In this document: piece by piece, positions 9,900-18,673 of the stretch | Numbering within the stretch: position 1 is the first letter of the stretch | How the letters are laid out: the number at the start of each line of letters is the position of its first letter | Assembly: GCF_013185195.1 (NCBI RefSeq) | Contig: NZ_JAAZWC010000018.1 | Coordinates: 48,872-112,871, forward strand | Direction: 5' to 3' | DNA from: Saccharibacillus qingshengii | GTDB taxonomy: Bacteria; Bacillota; Bacilli; Paenibacillales; Paenibacillaceae | Length of the DNA stretch: 64,000 nt | Notes under the pieces: model-generated | What the model was told of the DNA's origin: nothing | The model's database searches: none | The model's input: only the letters and a program-made list of their open reading frames with translations | Translations under genes and position numbers: made by a program

Positions 9900-10833
9900 T
9901 CGTTTCGTTTTCCCCTTCCGTCTGACTGTCGTCGATATGCACCCGAATCACAATATCCTGGTCATGATTGCCGAAGCCCGCTCCGTACAGAGTCAGACCG
10001 CCTACGTTCTCCGACTGCTCGTCGACCTGGAACCGAAGCGTCCAAAAAGGTTCGTCCAGCCGCAGTTCTCCAATCGTCGAAGCCGATATTCGTTCTCCGT
10101 CGATAAATGTCCCCTCGGCATCGATCCGGATCGTTTTGAGCAGCCCATACTGATTGACGTTGCGATGCCACCACGAAGGCGTATATTTGCCGCGTGCGGC
10201 TCGCCCGAAATCGGCCGGACTGGTCCACGTGCCGAGGTCGATACCGTTAAAAACAAATCCGATATCCGAAGGCCAGTCGTCCCGCAGTCCCGGCGCTTCG
10301 GAAGCCAGTTCCACAGAAATTTCGATAGCGGCCGCCTGCTGGTTCGGAAGCAGATAATTAGGCGTCTTATACTCCACAAAACCGTGTCCAAACCACAAAA
10401 TGGCGGCCTGCACCCGTTCCGGATCGAGAAAGTAGCGGGGATCGTCCCAGACGCCGATCTCTTTCTCCGGGGTTCCGAGGCCGCAGGTCGGATAGATATC
10501 AAAAGCCGTATAATGGCCGATCGCGATCGACTGTTCCCGGATCTTCGGTTCTTCCCGCCTGGATGGCAGCTCGATCTCGATTTTCCGCTGCTTGAGAAAA
10601 CACAGTTTGTGGGTGCCTCCATTCTTTCTCGTCCGGCGGCTGCCGATCAGATCCGCTTCTTCAAGCTTGCGGATATGCAAAGTGACGATAGACGGGCTCA
10701 GCTTCAGCTTCTCCGCCACGTCTTTGACATTAAGCTCTCCTTCCGCCAGCAGGCTCATGATCTTCCACCTGACTTCGCTCGCCAGCGCTTCGTAAAGCGG
10801 CATGAATGCCTTATTCCCGTTCGCTTTGACCAT
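9838..10833 (-). CDS. ArsR-type regulator with a large C-terminal domain
   Basis: A 331-aa protein. Residues about 8-80 form an ArsR-like winged helix (ALASEVRWKIMSLL, LNVKDVAEKLKLSPSIVTLHIRKLEEADLI). The remaining ~240 residues are a soluble, largely beta domain that I do not recognise; it may sense a ligand. Typical ArsR proteins are about 100 aa, so the extension is notable. The start at 10833 has an AGAGG 8 nt upstream. The gene is divergent from the GH43 gene and overlaps the esterase gene, so it is the likely local regulator of this island. Confidence 0.75.
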   Translation of the reverse strand: MVKANGNKAFMPLYEALASEVRWKIMSLLAEGELNVKDVAEKLKLSPSIVTLHIRKLEEADLIGSRRTRKNGGTHKLCFLKQRKIEIELPSRREEPKIREQSIAIGHYTAFDIYPTCGLGTPEKEIGVWDDPRYFLDPERVQAAILWFGHGFVEYKTPNYLLPNQQAAAIEISVELASEAPGLRDDWPSDIGFVFNGIDLGTWTSPADFGRAARGKYTPSWWHRNVNQYGLLKTIRIDAEGTFIDGERISASTIGELRLDEPFWTLRFQVDEQSENVGGLTLYGAGFGNHDQDIVIRVHIDDSQTEGENETNANISSSGSAGQKDRPDSRV

Positions 10834-11004
10834 AGGCCGCCTCTCTCCATCGGGACTTGAAATCATCTTTATATTCATCCAACGGATTTGAATTCTCTTT
10901 TTCACTTTATCATATTGCAGAGCGCTTGCGGATCCTGTTTAATTTGCTTAGATTCAATAAGTTAGCCGATTCACAAAAAAGCGAATTCAGCAAAGGAGCT
11001 CCTT

Positions 11005-12504
11005 ATGAAATACAGCAATCCGGTCATCAAAGGCTTTTACCCCGACCCCAGCGTATGCAAGGTCGAAGATAGCTATTACCTCGTATGCAGTTCGTTTCAG
11101 TATTTTCCCGGCGTTCCGCTGTTCGAGAGCCAAGATCTGATCAACTGGACGCAGATCGGTCACTGTCTCACCCGGGAGAGCCAGGTGCAGCTCGGCGGCG
11201 TCAACAGTTCCGGCGGCGTATTCGCTCCGACGATCCGGTATCATGCGGGACGGTTCTACATGACCACGACCAATGATACGACGCGTCAGAACTTCTATGT
11301 CTGGACCGACGATATTTACGGCGAATGGTCCGAACCCGTCTACGTCGACCAGGGCGGCATCGATCCGGACCTGTACTTTGAAGATGGAAAAGCCTTTTTT
11401 ATGAGCAACGGAACGGACGACGACGGAATCGGCGGCGTGGTGCAGTGCGAGATCGAGATTGCCACGGGAGCCAAACGGTCGCCGAGCCGCTCGATCTGGC
11501 AGGGAACGGGCGGACGTTACCTGGAAAGCCCGCATCTATACAAAATCGACGACCGCTATTATCTGATGGCCGCCGAAGGCGGAACGGAATACGGACATAT
11601 GGTCGTGTACGCCCGGGGCGATCATATGTCCGGCCCGTTCGAAGCGTACCCGCACAATCCCGTGCTCACCAATCGGAATCTGGGCGGCTACGAACTGCAG
11701 GGCGTCGGACACGGCGATCTGGTGCAGGACGGGGACGGCCATTGGTGGATGCTGCACTTGGGCTTCCGGCAGATCGGCCGCTGGCTGACTTATCATCACC
11801 TGGGCCGCGAGGTCTTCCTCGCTCCGGTTACGTTCGGCGAAGACGGCTGGTTTACCGCGGGACACGACGGGCTGACGCTGACCCAGTTCACGACCGGCCG
11901 GATCCCCGAAACGGTACGCCAGCGGGAGAAGAAGCTCGATACGTTCGAAAATACGGATTGGAGTCTGGACTGGTGTTACCTGCGTCATCCGGTGACGTCG
12001 AATTACGAGCTGGGCGAAGATATGCTGCGGCTGCGGGGTACGGCGGTCACGTTGGACGAAGCGGCTTCGCCGACTTTTATCGGGCTGCGGCAAAAAAACT
12101 TCGACGCGGCGATCGCCTGCGAAGTACGGCTCTCCGGCCGAGAAGGCGAAGCCGGCGTCACGCTGTACATGGACGAGAACCATCGCTACGACCTGGCTGT
12201 CCGCACCGATGCCGACAGCAGCCTCAGCGTGATCAAGCGACTCAACGTCGGCGACATCAAGTCTATTGAAAAAGAGATCCCACTCAGCCGTGCAGGCGCC
12301 GTGCGGCTGCTGATCCGCTCCGGACACGAACGCTACCATTTCTTCCTTGTCGAAGACGGCCGCGAGATTCCGCTTGGCAGCGCCCAGACCCGCTATCTCT
12401 CGTCGGAAGTCGCAGGCGGCTTCACCGGCGTCGTGATCGGCTTGTACGCGGTAGGCAAAGGCGCGGAAGCCGAATTCACCGACTTTGCATGCGAATACGT
12501 GTAA
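11005..12504 (+). CDS. Glycoside hydrolase family 43, probable beta-xylosidase
   Basis: A 499-aa protein with an N-terminal five-bladed propeller (about 1-310) and a C-terminal beta-sandwich (about 315-498) as in GH43 xylosidase/arabinofuranosidase proteins. Candidate catalytic residues are Asp in GFYPDPSV, Asp in GGIDPDLYF and Glu in LESPHLYK. No signal peptide is present, consistent with cytosolic cleavage of imported xylo-oligosaccharides. AAAGGAG precedes the start. It is monocistronic and divergent from the ArsR-type regulator; the 170-bp gap should hold both promoters. Arabinofuranosidase activity cannot be excluded. Confidence 0.88.
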   Translation: MKYSNPVIKGFYPDPSVCKVEDSYYLVCSSFQYFPGVPLFESQDLINWTQIGHCLTRESQVQLGGVNSSGGVFAPTIRYHAGRFYMTTTNDTTRQNFYVWTDDIYGEWSEPVYVDQGGIDPDLYFEDGKAFFMSNGTDDDGIGGVVQCEIEIATGAKRSPSRSIWQGTGGRYLESPHLYKIDDRYYLMAAEGGTEYGHMVVYARGDHMSGPFEAYPHNPVLTNRNLGGYELQGVGHGDLVQDGDGHWWMLHLGFRQIGRWLTYHHLGREVFLAPVTFGEDGWFTAGHDGLTLTQFTTGRIPETVRQREKKLDTFENTDWSLDWCYLRHPVTSNYELGEDMLRLRGTAVTLDEAASPTFIGLRQKNFDAAIACEVRLSGREGEAGVTLYMDENHRYDLAVRTDADSSLSVIKRLNVGDIKSIEKEIPLSRAGAVRLLIRSGHERYHFFLVEDGREIPLGSAQTRYLSSEVAGGFTGVVIGLYAVGKGAEAEFTDFACEYV

Positions 12505-12557
12505 ATCGCCGCGACCTTTTCCCGCTTGATTACCTGCAAATCGCGTTTCTTCGCAAC

Positions 12558-12589
12558 AAAAAAAGAGTCCGCCGAAGCGGACTCTTTTT
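12558..12589. terminator. Bidirectional terminator between GH43 and qoxD
   Basis: Perfect stem AAAGAGTCCGC / GCGGACTCTTT with a CGAA loop, A-rich on one side and T-rich on the other, between convergent genes. Confidence 0.9.
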
Positions 12590-12601
12590 CAAATTGCCTG
12601 T

Positions 12602-12946
12602 CTACATTTTCATGCCGATCGAGTTGTTGCCCATGATCCAGATCGAACCGACGACGATCGTCAGCAGGATCAGAACCCCGAAGATCAACGTGATGAGGTT
12701 CCAACGAGGCTGTTCTCCGTCACGCACGTGCATGAAGAAGATCAGCTGAACCAGAAACTGCAGCGTTGCCGTTACCATGATAACCGCGATAGTCGCCGTG
12801 CGGCCCATCATGTCGTTCAGGACGACAACGAGCGGAATGATCGTCAGAACGATCGAAATGATATAACCGATGATGTAGGATTTGAGCGAACCGTGCTCGT
12901 GACGATCCCCACCGTGGCTGTTGTGCGTATTGTTGTGATCCGCCAC
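12602..12946 (-). CDS. qoxD: Cytochrome aa3 quinol oxidase subunit IV
   Basis: A 114-aa small membrane subunit with a His-rich N-terminus (NNTHNSHGGDRHEHG) and three membrane helices, typical of CyoD/QoxD. It stabilises the copper site of subunit I during assembly. It starts with GTG one base after the qoxC stop; the Shine-Dalgarno GGAGGTGAT lies inside the end of qoxC. It is the last gene of qoxABCD, followed by a bidirectional terminator. Confidence 0.93.
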   Translation of the reverse strand: MADHNNTHNSHGGDRHEHGSLKSYIIGYIISIVLTIIPLVVVLNDMMGRTATIAVIMVTATLQFLVQLIFFMHVRDGEQPRWNLITLIFGVLILLTIVVGSIWIMGNNSIGMKM

Positions 12947-12947
12947 C

Positions 12948-13562
12948 TTACATCACCTCCATCAGGTACACGATCGAGAGCAGGAAGATCCAGACCGCGT
13001 CCAAGAAGTGCCAGTACAAGCTGAATACCGTAACTTTTCCTTTGGTATCGTCGGTCAGACCGCGGCGAACGATCTGAATGATGATCGAGATCATCCAGCC
13101 GATACCCACCGTAACGTGCACACCGTGCGTGCCGACGAGCGTAAAGAACGCCGACCAGAACGCGCTGGTTTGCAGCGTCGCGCCTTCGTGGATCAAATGA
13201 AGGAACTCGTTGATTTCAAGGTACAGGAAGCCTGCCCCGAGTAATCCGGTAATCACAAGCCAGATAATCATCTGCTTGATTTTGTGTTGGTGCATGGCCA
13301 GTACGGCCACACCACTTGTGAAACTACTGGTCAAGAGCAGGAATGTCGAAATGATAATCCCGTTAATCTCCAGCAGTTCCGCGCCGGTAGGACCGCCGTC
13401 CGTACCGCCGCGAAGAACGATGAATGTCGCAAACAGCGTTGCGAACAAGATCACGTCGGTTACGAGGAAGATCCAGAAACCGAGCAGTTTGATATCCTGC
13501 GGATCATGATGACCCGCAGCGTGATGGTGATGATCCGTGCCGTGTGCCGGAGACTGTGCCAT
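12948..13562 (-). CDS. qoxC: Cytochrome aa3 quinol oxidase subunit III
   Basis: A 204-aa membrane protein with five helices and a His-rich N-terminus (HGTDHHHHAAGHHD). Contains the family segments LLTSSFTSGVAVLAM and GTHGVHVTVGIGW. It is a structural subunit next to the catalytic core of the quinol oxidase. The start overlaps the qoxB stop by one base (TAATG), so the two are translationally coupled. Confidence 0.93.
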   Translation of the reverse strand: MAQSPAHGTDHHHHAAGHHDPQDIKLLGFWIFLVTDVILFATLFATFIVLRGGTDGGPTGAELLEINGIIISTFLLLTSSFTSGVAVLAMHQHKIKQMIIWLVITGLLGAGFLYLEINEFLHLIHEGATLQTSAFWSAFFTLVGTHGVHVTVGIGWMISIIIQIVRRGLTDDTKGKVTVFSLYWHFLDAVWIFLLSIVYLMEVM

Positions 13563-15535
13563 TATACCGCGCCCCCTCTTAACTTAGCTTCAGTTCGTTC
13601 AATTTCGTCAACCGGAATGTAGTATTCCGCTTTGTGGGCGCTGAAGGAACGAGCGTACATACAGATGAATACGCCCAGCAGGCCAGGAATGGCCATCCAC
13701 AGCCAGTGGAAGACGAGACCGAAACCGGCAACAAACCAGAAAGCTCCCATAATCGGTCCAATAGCCGAATTCTTCGGCATATGAATCGGTTCGATCGGTC
13801 CGAGATCCCAAGGCTTCTCGCCTCTCGCACGACGTTCTTTCTCTTCCCACCACTCGTCGCGGCTGTGAACCTGCGGAATAACCGCGAAGTTGTATTCCGG
13901 TGCCGGGGAAGGAATCGACCATTCCAACGTACGAGCATCCCAGATATCGCCCGTCGTGTCTTTCTCGTGACGGAAGATGCTGTAGACGATCTGAGCGACC
14001 TGGAACAGGAATGCGATACCCATGATATAGGCACCGATCGTTGAAGCAATGTTTAGACCCTGCCAATCTGGGTCTTTGAATACGCTGATCCGCCGAGTCA
14101 TACCGTCGAGACCGACGAGGTACTGCGGCATGAAGCAGACGTAGAAACCGATATTCCAGCACCAGAATGCCCATTTGCCGAGGTACTCGTTCAGCTTGAA
14201 GCCGAACATCTTCGGCCACCAGTAGTATAGACCCGCGAAGTAGCCAAACACTGTACCGCCGATCAGCACTTGGTGGAAGTGGGCAATCAGGAAGTAACTG
14301 TTGTGGAACTGGAAGTCCGCCGGTGCAACAGACAGCATAACCCCCGTCATTCCGCCGACAACGAATGCCGGTATGAACGCGATCGTCCACATCATCGGAG
14401 TCGGGAAGCTGATCCTGCCCTTATACATGGTAAACAGCCAGTTGAATATCTTGACCCCGGTCGGAATCGCGATAATCATCGTCGAAACCGCGAAGAAGGA
14501 GTTTACGTTTGCGCCGGAGCCCATCGTGAAGAAGTGGTGGGCCCAGGTGAAGAACGAAATGATACTGATGATGACCATGGCGAATACCATCGACGCGTAG
14601 CCGAACAGTCGTTTTCTCGCGAAGGTTGCCACCGTTTCGGAGAAGACGCCGAAGGCCGGCAGAACGACGATATACACTTCCGGGTGACCCCACATCCAGA
14701 TGAGGTTGATATACATCATCGGGTTGCCGCCGCCGTCAAGCGTGAAGAAATGGGCGCCGAAGAAGCGGTCCATAAACAGCAGCAGCAGCGTGATTGTCAG
14801 GATCGGGAAAGCGAAGATGATCGTCGTCGAAGCGGCGAATACCGACCAGGTGAACATCGGCATTTTCATCATCGTCATGCCCGGAGCACGCATCTTGAGA
14901 ATCGTAACGATAAAGTTGATACCGGACGCGAGCGAGCCGATACCGGAGATCTGAATCCCCCAGATGTAGAAGTTCTGTCCGACGCCCGGGTTGAACTGCG
15001 AACCGGAAAGCGGCGGATAGGCGAGCCAGCCGGCGTCAGGCGAACCGCCGATGACGAACGACAGGTTGAACAGCATGGCACCGGCGAAGAACAGCCAGAA
15101 GCTCAGCGAGTTCAGGAAAGGGAAAGCGACGTCGCGCGCGCCGATCTGCAGCGGCACAACGATATTAAACAGACCGAACATCAGCGGCATGGCCATGAAG
15201 AAGATCATGACGACGCCGTGCGTCGTAAAGATTTGGTTATAGTGGTCGGCTTCCAGGAAGTTCAGATCCGGGAAAGCCAACTGGGTTCGCATCATAACGG
15301 CATCGACGCCGCCGCGGAACAGCATGACGATCGCGGCCAGGATATACATGATCCCGATCTTTTTATGGTCGACGGTCGTCAGCCAGTCTTTCCAGAGCCA
15401 GCCCCATTTTTTGAAGTACGTCAGTACGAACACAATCCCGAGCGTCGCCAGAACGATAGATGCGTCCGCGCCGTAGATGAGCGGGTCGCCCGTTACAAAA
15501 AACTCGGATGCGAACTCTTTGATTTTCTCGAGCAT
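13562..15535 (-). CDS. qoxB: Cytochrome aa3 quinol oxidase subunit I
   Basis: A 657-aa haem-copper oxidase catalytic subunit that reduces oxygen with electrons from menaquinol and pumps protons. Active-site elements are visible: HPEVYIVVLPAFG (CuB His and cross-linked Tyr), WAHHFFTMG (CuB His pair) and the haem-ligand region LIAHFHQVLIGG; TTHGVVMIFF holds another haem His. Extra N- and C-terminal helices fit the 650-residue QoxB/CyoB type. It is the second gene of the operon, 61 bp after qoxA. Confidence 0.96.
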   Translation of the reverse strand: MLEKIKEFASEFFVTGDPLIYGADASIVLATLGIVFVLTYFKKWGWLWKDWLTTVDHKKIGIMYILAAIVMLFRGGVDAVMMRTQLAFPDLNFLEADHYNQIFTTHGVVMIFFMAMPLMFGLFNIVVPLQIGARDVAFPFLNSLSFWLFFAGAMLFNLSFVIGGSPDAGWLAYPPLSGSQFNPGVGQNFYIWGIQISGIGSLASGINFIVTILKMRAPGMTMMKMPMFTWSVFAASTTIIFAFPILTITLLLLFMDRFFGAHFFTLDGGGNPMMYINLIWMWGHPEVYIVVLPAFGVFSETVATFARKRLFGYASMVFAMVIISIISFFTWAHHFFTMGSGANVNSFFAVSTMIIAIPTGVKIFNWLFTMYKGRISFPTPMMWTIAFIPAFVVGGMTGVMLSVAPADFQFHNSYFLIAHFHQVLIGGTVFGYFAGLYYWWPKMFGFKLNEYLGKWAFWCWNIGFYVCFMPQYLVGLDGMTRRISVFKDPDWQGLNIASTIGAYIMGIAFLFQVAQIVYSIFRHEKDTTGDIWDARTLEWSIPSPAPEYNFAVIPQVHSRDEWWEEKERRARGEKPWDLGPIEPIHMPKNSAIGPIMGAFWFVAGFGLVFHWLWMAIPGLLGVFICMYARSFSAHKAEYYIPVDEIERTEAKLRGGAV

Positions 15536-15596
15536 TAGGGAGCTCCTTTCGTTGCATTGATTGTTCGGATCAGCCGATCTTGTCTAAGACCGGATC

Positions 15597-16571
15597 TTAG
15601 TGGCCTTTGTGCGAAGAAGAATCGTGTTCTTCCGAGTTCGCTTGTGAATCTGCCGATGCCGTGTCGTCCGCTTCGCCTTCAGCTGCGCTTCCGTGCTGAT
15701 GAAGCTCGGCACCTTCGTGCATGTACTTGGTCACGATGCTTTCGTAAATGCCTTCAGGGAACGAAGAGTACAGGGTCGGTTCTTCCGATTCCGTAGGCTT
15801 GGACATTTCTTCGTACGATTCTGCCGTGATGGTGTTCGGCGACGCTTTCGCTTCGGCGATCCACTTTTCGTAGTCGGCATCACTCGTGGCATGAACGTCG
15901 AACGTCATGTTCTCGAAGTGTTCACCGGTGAAGTTCGCGCCTGTACCGAAGTAGGTTCCCGGCTCGTCGGCCTGCAGATGCAGCGCCATGGACATACCGG
16001 ACATCGCATAAATCTGTCCGCCCAATTCCGGAATCCAGAACGAGTTCATCGGCGAATCGGCCGTCAGTTCGAAACGTACCGGACGATCTTCCGGAATCGT
16101 AATCGTGTTAAGCGTCGCGATCCCTTCTTCCGGATACAGGAAGAGCCATTTCCAGTTCAGCGACACGACCTGAATCGTAACTTCTTCCTTGTCGCTTGCA
16201 AGAGCTTTGGCTGGTTCGAGTTCATGCGTATAACGCACGGTGATGATAGCGAGGACGATAATGATGACAATCGGAATTCCCCACCAGATCGCCTCCAGCA
16301 GGTTGCTGTGTGCCCATTCCGGCTTGTAGTCGGCCTTCTTGTTGCTGGCCCGATAGCGCCAAACAATGATGAACGTAATGATAAGCACCGGCACGATAAT
16401 AATCGCGCACAAAATGACGGTGATAATCATCAGGTCCAACTGCTTTGCGGCGATCGGTCCCTTCGGATCGAGGACCATATAGTCCGCGCATCCCGAGAGC
16501 AGCAGCATCGTCATAACGAGCATGACGGCCGAGAAAGCTGCGCGAACGAGCGATCTTCGTTTTTTGCCCAT
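15597..16571 (-). CDS. qoxA: Cytochrome aa3 quinol oxidase subunit II (lipoprotein)
   Basis: A 324-aa lipoprotein: lysine-rich N-terminus, hydrophobic stretch and lipobox LLSGC (Cys about residue 28), then two membrane helices and a cupredoxin domain. The cytochrome c oxidase CuA ligands are missing: where CxxxC would be, the sequence reads GANFTGEHFENM, and no Cys remains besides the lipobox. This marks it as a quinol oxidase. The C-terminus is acidic and His-rich. The start at 16571 has GAGGGG upstream; the frame stays open 17 codons further. It is the first gene of qoxABCD. Confidence 0.94.
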   Translation of the reverse strand: MGKKRRSLVRAAFSAVMLVMTMLLLSGCADYMVLDPKGPIAAKQLDLMIITVILCAIIIVPVLIITFIIVWRYRASNKKADYKPEWAHSNLLEAIWWGIPIVIIIVLAIITVRYTHELEPAKALASDKEEVTIQVVSLNWKWLFLYPEEGIATLNTITIPEDRPVRFELTADSPMNSFWIPELGGQIYAMSGMSMALHLQADEPGTYFGTGANFTGEHFENMTFDVHATSDADYEKWIAEAKASPNTITAESYEEMSKPTESEEPTLYSSFPEGIYESIVTKYMHEGAELHQHGSAAEGEADDTASADSQANSEEHDSSSHKGH

Positions 16572-17253
16572 GTGGATCCCCTCTCTTTGTTGAACGCTCA
16601 ATAAATTCGACAAGCATTTCATACATTAAAACGCAACTTTGATTCTACACTTAAAGATACCAGAAATGAACAGCTTTTTCGAAAAGTTTTGACTTTGTTA
16701 ACAAAGATGTCAAACTATTGGCGAGAAACCGTGATGTAGGGCCTTGAAAAACACTTTATTCAAGGTCAAACCCTTTTTAAAGCCCGAAAAAGGTCTCAAT
16801 CAGCTCTTTTCCCTATCCGCTTCCCTTCCATAACCGGCTATTGTTCTTCTCCCACCTCACTTTATTTCAAATTTAAATTTTCTCTTCCTTTATATAGGCT
16901 TCTATAGCCTTATAACATCTTCGGGACTCATCCTAAACATCTTTCTTGCCCACTGTAAGCCTCATGTGCCTCATCTGCGCATTCTGTCTGATCTGGATGC
17001 CGCCTCCTTTGCGTCTTTCTCCTATTATCGACCTCCCGCCCTGCGAATGCATCAAGATGATAGCGGTTTCTTCGACATTTCTGTGACATTTCTCACACTT
17101 ATTTGGCTTTTTGTATGCGGTTGGCTGCTTCGCTCTCTTGGATCCGTATCGAAATATCGCATTGTGCCGGGCTCTTGTGCAGCGGTTTAGACCTTTCATA
17201 CTCCCGAAAAACGCAAAAAAGACGCGGGAATCCGCGTCTTTGGGGGTGCTCTC
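16572..17253 (-). promoter_or_regulatory. Long intergenic region: qoxA promoter area and downstream flank of bglA
   Basis: This 680-bp AT-richer stretch has no gene I can support. On the minus strand TTGACA is followed by a spacer holding the 12-bp palindrome TTTGTTAACAAA (16694-16705), within a wider TTTGAC...GTCAAA inverted repeat; this is the most likely operator in front of qoxA. A second short dyad, CCTTGAA...TTCAAGG, lies at 16742-16765. Small open frames at 16933-17199 (-) and 16966-17190 (+) lack convincing start sites. Confidence 0.4.
17214..17240 (-). terminator. Rho-independent terminator after the GH1 gene
   Basis: Minus strand stem GACGCG / CGCGTC with a 6-nt loop, followed by TTTTTT, 13 nt after the stop codon. 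Confidence 0.8.
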
Positions 17254-18603
17254 CTACTCTCTGCGAGTCTCAAGCCAGTTGTTTTTCACGACGTTTTGGT
17301 ACCAGTAGAAGCTTTCTTTCGGTGTCCGCTTCAGCGAACGGTAATCCACGTGCACGAGTCCGAAACGCATCCGGTAGCCTTCCGCCCATTCGAAATTGTC
17401 CATCAGCGACCAGGCCATATACCCTTTGAGGTTGATCCCGTCCGTAATGACGCGGTGTACCTGAGCAATATGCTGCTGCAGATAGGAGATCCGGCGCGTA
17501 TCGTTGATTTTGCCGTTAACGATATCGTCGTTGATGCAGGCTCCGTTCTCCGTGATGTAGATATCGATGTTGCCGTATTTTTGCAGATAATGGATGACTT
17601 CGTACAGGCCTCTCGACTCGACCGGCCAGCCGATATCGGTCTTGATCAAGCCCATGTCGACTTCTTCCATCTGCAAATAGCCGCCGTCCGGATTGAACCG
17701 GTTGACGCTCATCGCATAATAGTTGATCCCGATATGGTCGATCGGCTGCGCAATGGCTTCCATGTCGCCTTCTTCGATCGGCGGCACATGGCCGGACTGC
17801 TCGAACCAATCGTACAGCGGCTTCGGATAGCTGCCTTTGTAGATCGGGTCGAGGAACCAGTCGGAGAACACCTGGATATTGCGGTCCGCGGCTCCCTGGT
17901 CTTCCGCGCTTTTGGAATACGGCACGGCCCAGGCTACGTTCGGCGCGATCCCGATCTTCCCATCAGAACCGAGTTCACGGAACTTGGACACGGATTTGCC
18001 GTGTGCCACCAGCAGATTGTGCGCCACGTTGAGAGCAACCTGAAGATCCTGCTTGCCCGGTGCGTGAACGCCGATCAGGTTGGACAGGAACGCGATGCAC
18101 CAAGGCTCGTTGAAAGTCAGCCAGGATTTGATCTTGCCGGAAAATTCGCGGTACATCACTTCCGAGTATTTGACGAAAGCGTCGATCGTGCGCCGGTTCT
18201 CCCAGCCTCCCACGTCCTGCAGCGTCTGCGGCAGATCCCAATGGTAAAGGGTGCAGAACGGCTCGATGCCCGCTTCCAGCAGTTTGTCGACGAAACGGTG
18301 GTAGTAGTCCAGCCCTTCCTGGTTGATCTCGCCGTCGCCGTCCGGAATAATCCGCGACCAGGAGATCGAGAAACGGTAGGTATTGATGCCGAGTTCTTGC
18401 ATCAGCTCGACATCTTCCTCGTAGCGGTGGTAGCTGTCGCAGGCGACATCGCCGTTATCGCCGTTGTAGACCCGGCCAGGCGTATGGGAGAACGTATCCC
18501 AGATGGACGGACCCCGTCCGCCTTCCTTTGCGGCTCCTTCGATTTGATAAGCGGCCGTAGCCGTTCCCCATTTGAAGTCGTTCGGAAATTGAAAAATCGT
18601 CAT
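17254..18603 (-). CDS. bglA: GH1 beta-glucosidase
   Basis: A 449-aa family-1 glycoside hydrolase with a (beta/alpha)8 barrel. The N-terminal signature FPNDFKWGTATAAYQIEGA is intact, the acid/base Glu lies in LTFNEPWC and the nucleophile Glu in IYITENGAC. It hydrolyses terminal beta-glucosides, or related beta-glycosides, in the cytosol; the absence of a phospho-sugar-specific signature and of a PTS nearby favours a non-phosphorylated substrate. The start at 18603 is set by GGAGG; the frame extends 36 codons further without support. It lies 70 bp after the GH95 gene, at the end of the transporter and glycosidase locus. Confidence 0.93.
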   Translation of the reverse strand: MTIFQFPNDFKWGTATAAYQIEGAAKEGGRGPSIWDTFSHTPGRVYNGDNGDVACDSYHRYEEDVELMQELGINTYRFSISWSRIIPDGDGEINQEGLDYYHRFVDKLLEAGIEPFCTLYHWDLPQTLQDVGGWENRRTIDAFVKYSEVMYREFSGKIKSWLTFNEPWCIAFLSNLIGVHAPGKQDLQVALNVAHNLLVAHGKSVSKFRELGSDGKIGIAPNVAWAVPYSKSAEDQGAADRNIQVFSDWFLDPIYKGSYPKPLYDWFEQSGHVPPIEEGDMEAIAQPIDHIGINYYAMSVNRFNPDGGYLQMEEVDMGLIKTDIGWPVESRGLYEVIHYLQKYGNIDIYITENGACINDDIVNGKINDTRRISYLQQHIAQVHRVITDGINLKGYMAWSLMDNFEWAEGYRMRFGLVHVDYRSLKRTPKESFYWYQNVVKNNWLETRRE

Positions 18604-18673
18604 CGTTGTCGTTCCTCCATAAGTTGAATGTAAGGGGTCTGCGGCGCACCGCGCGCAGACCCAGGCGCTTCGC

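Noticed and set aside
14270..15538. Long His/Asp/Arg-rich plus-strand frame opposite qoxB
   Set aside because: Composition is the mirror of a membrane protein; qoxB has all catalytic motifs.
16933..17199. 88-codon minus-strand frame with a CEKCH motif
   Set aside because: The Shine-Dalgarno is badly spaced, the composition looks random, and it sits in AT-rich promoter DNA; kept only as a remote possibility.
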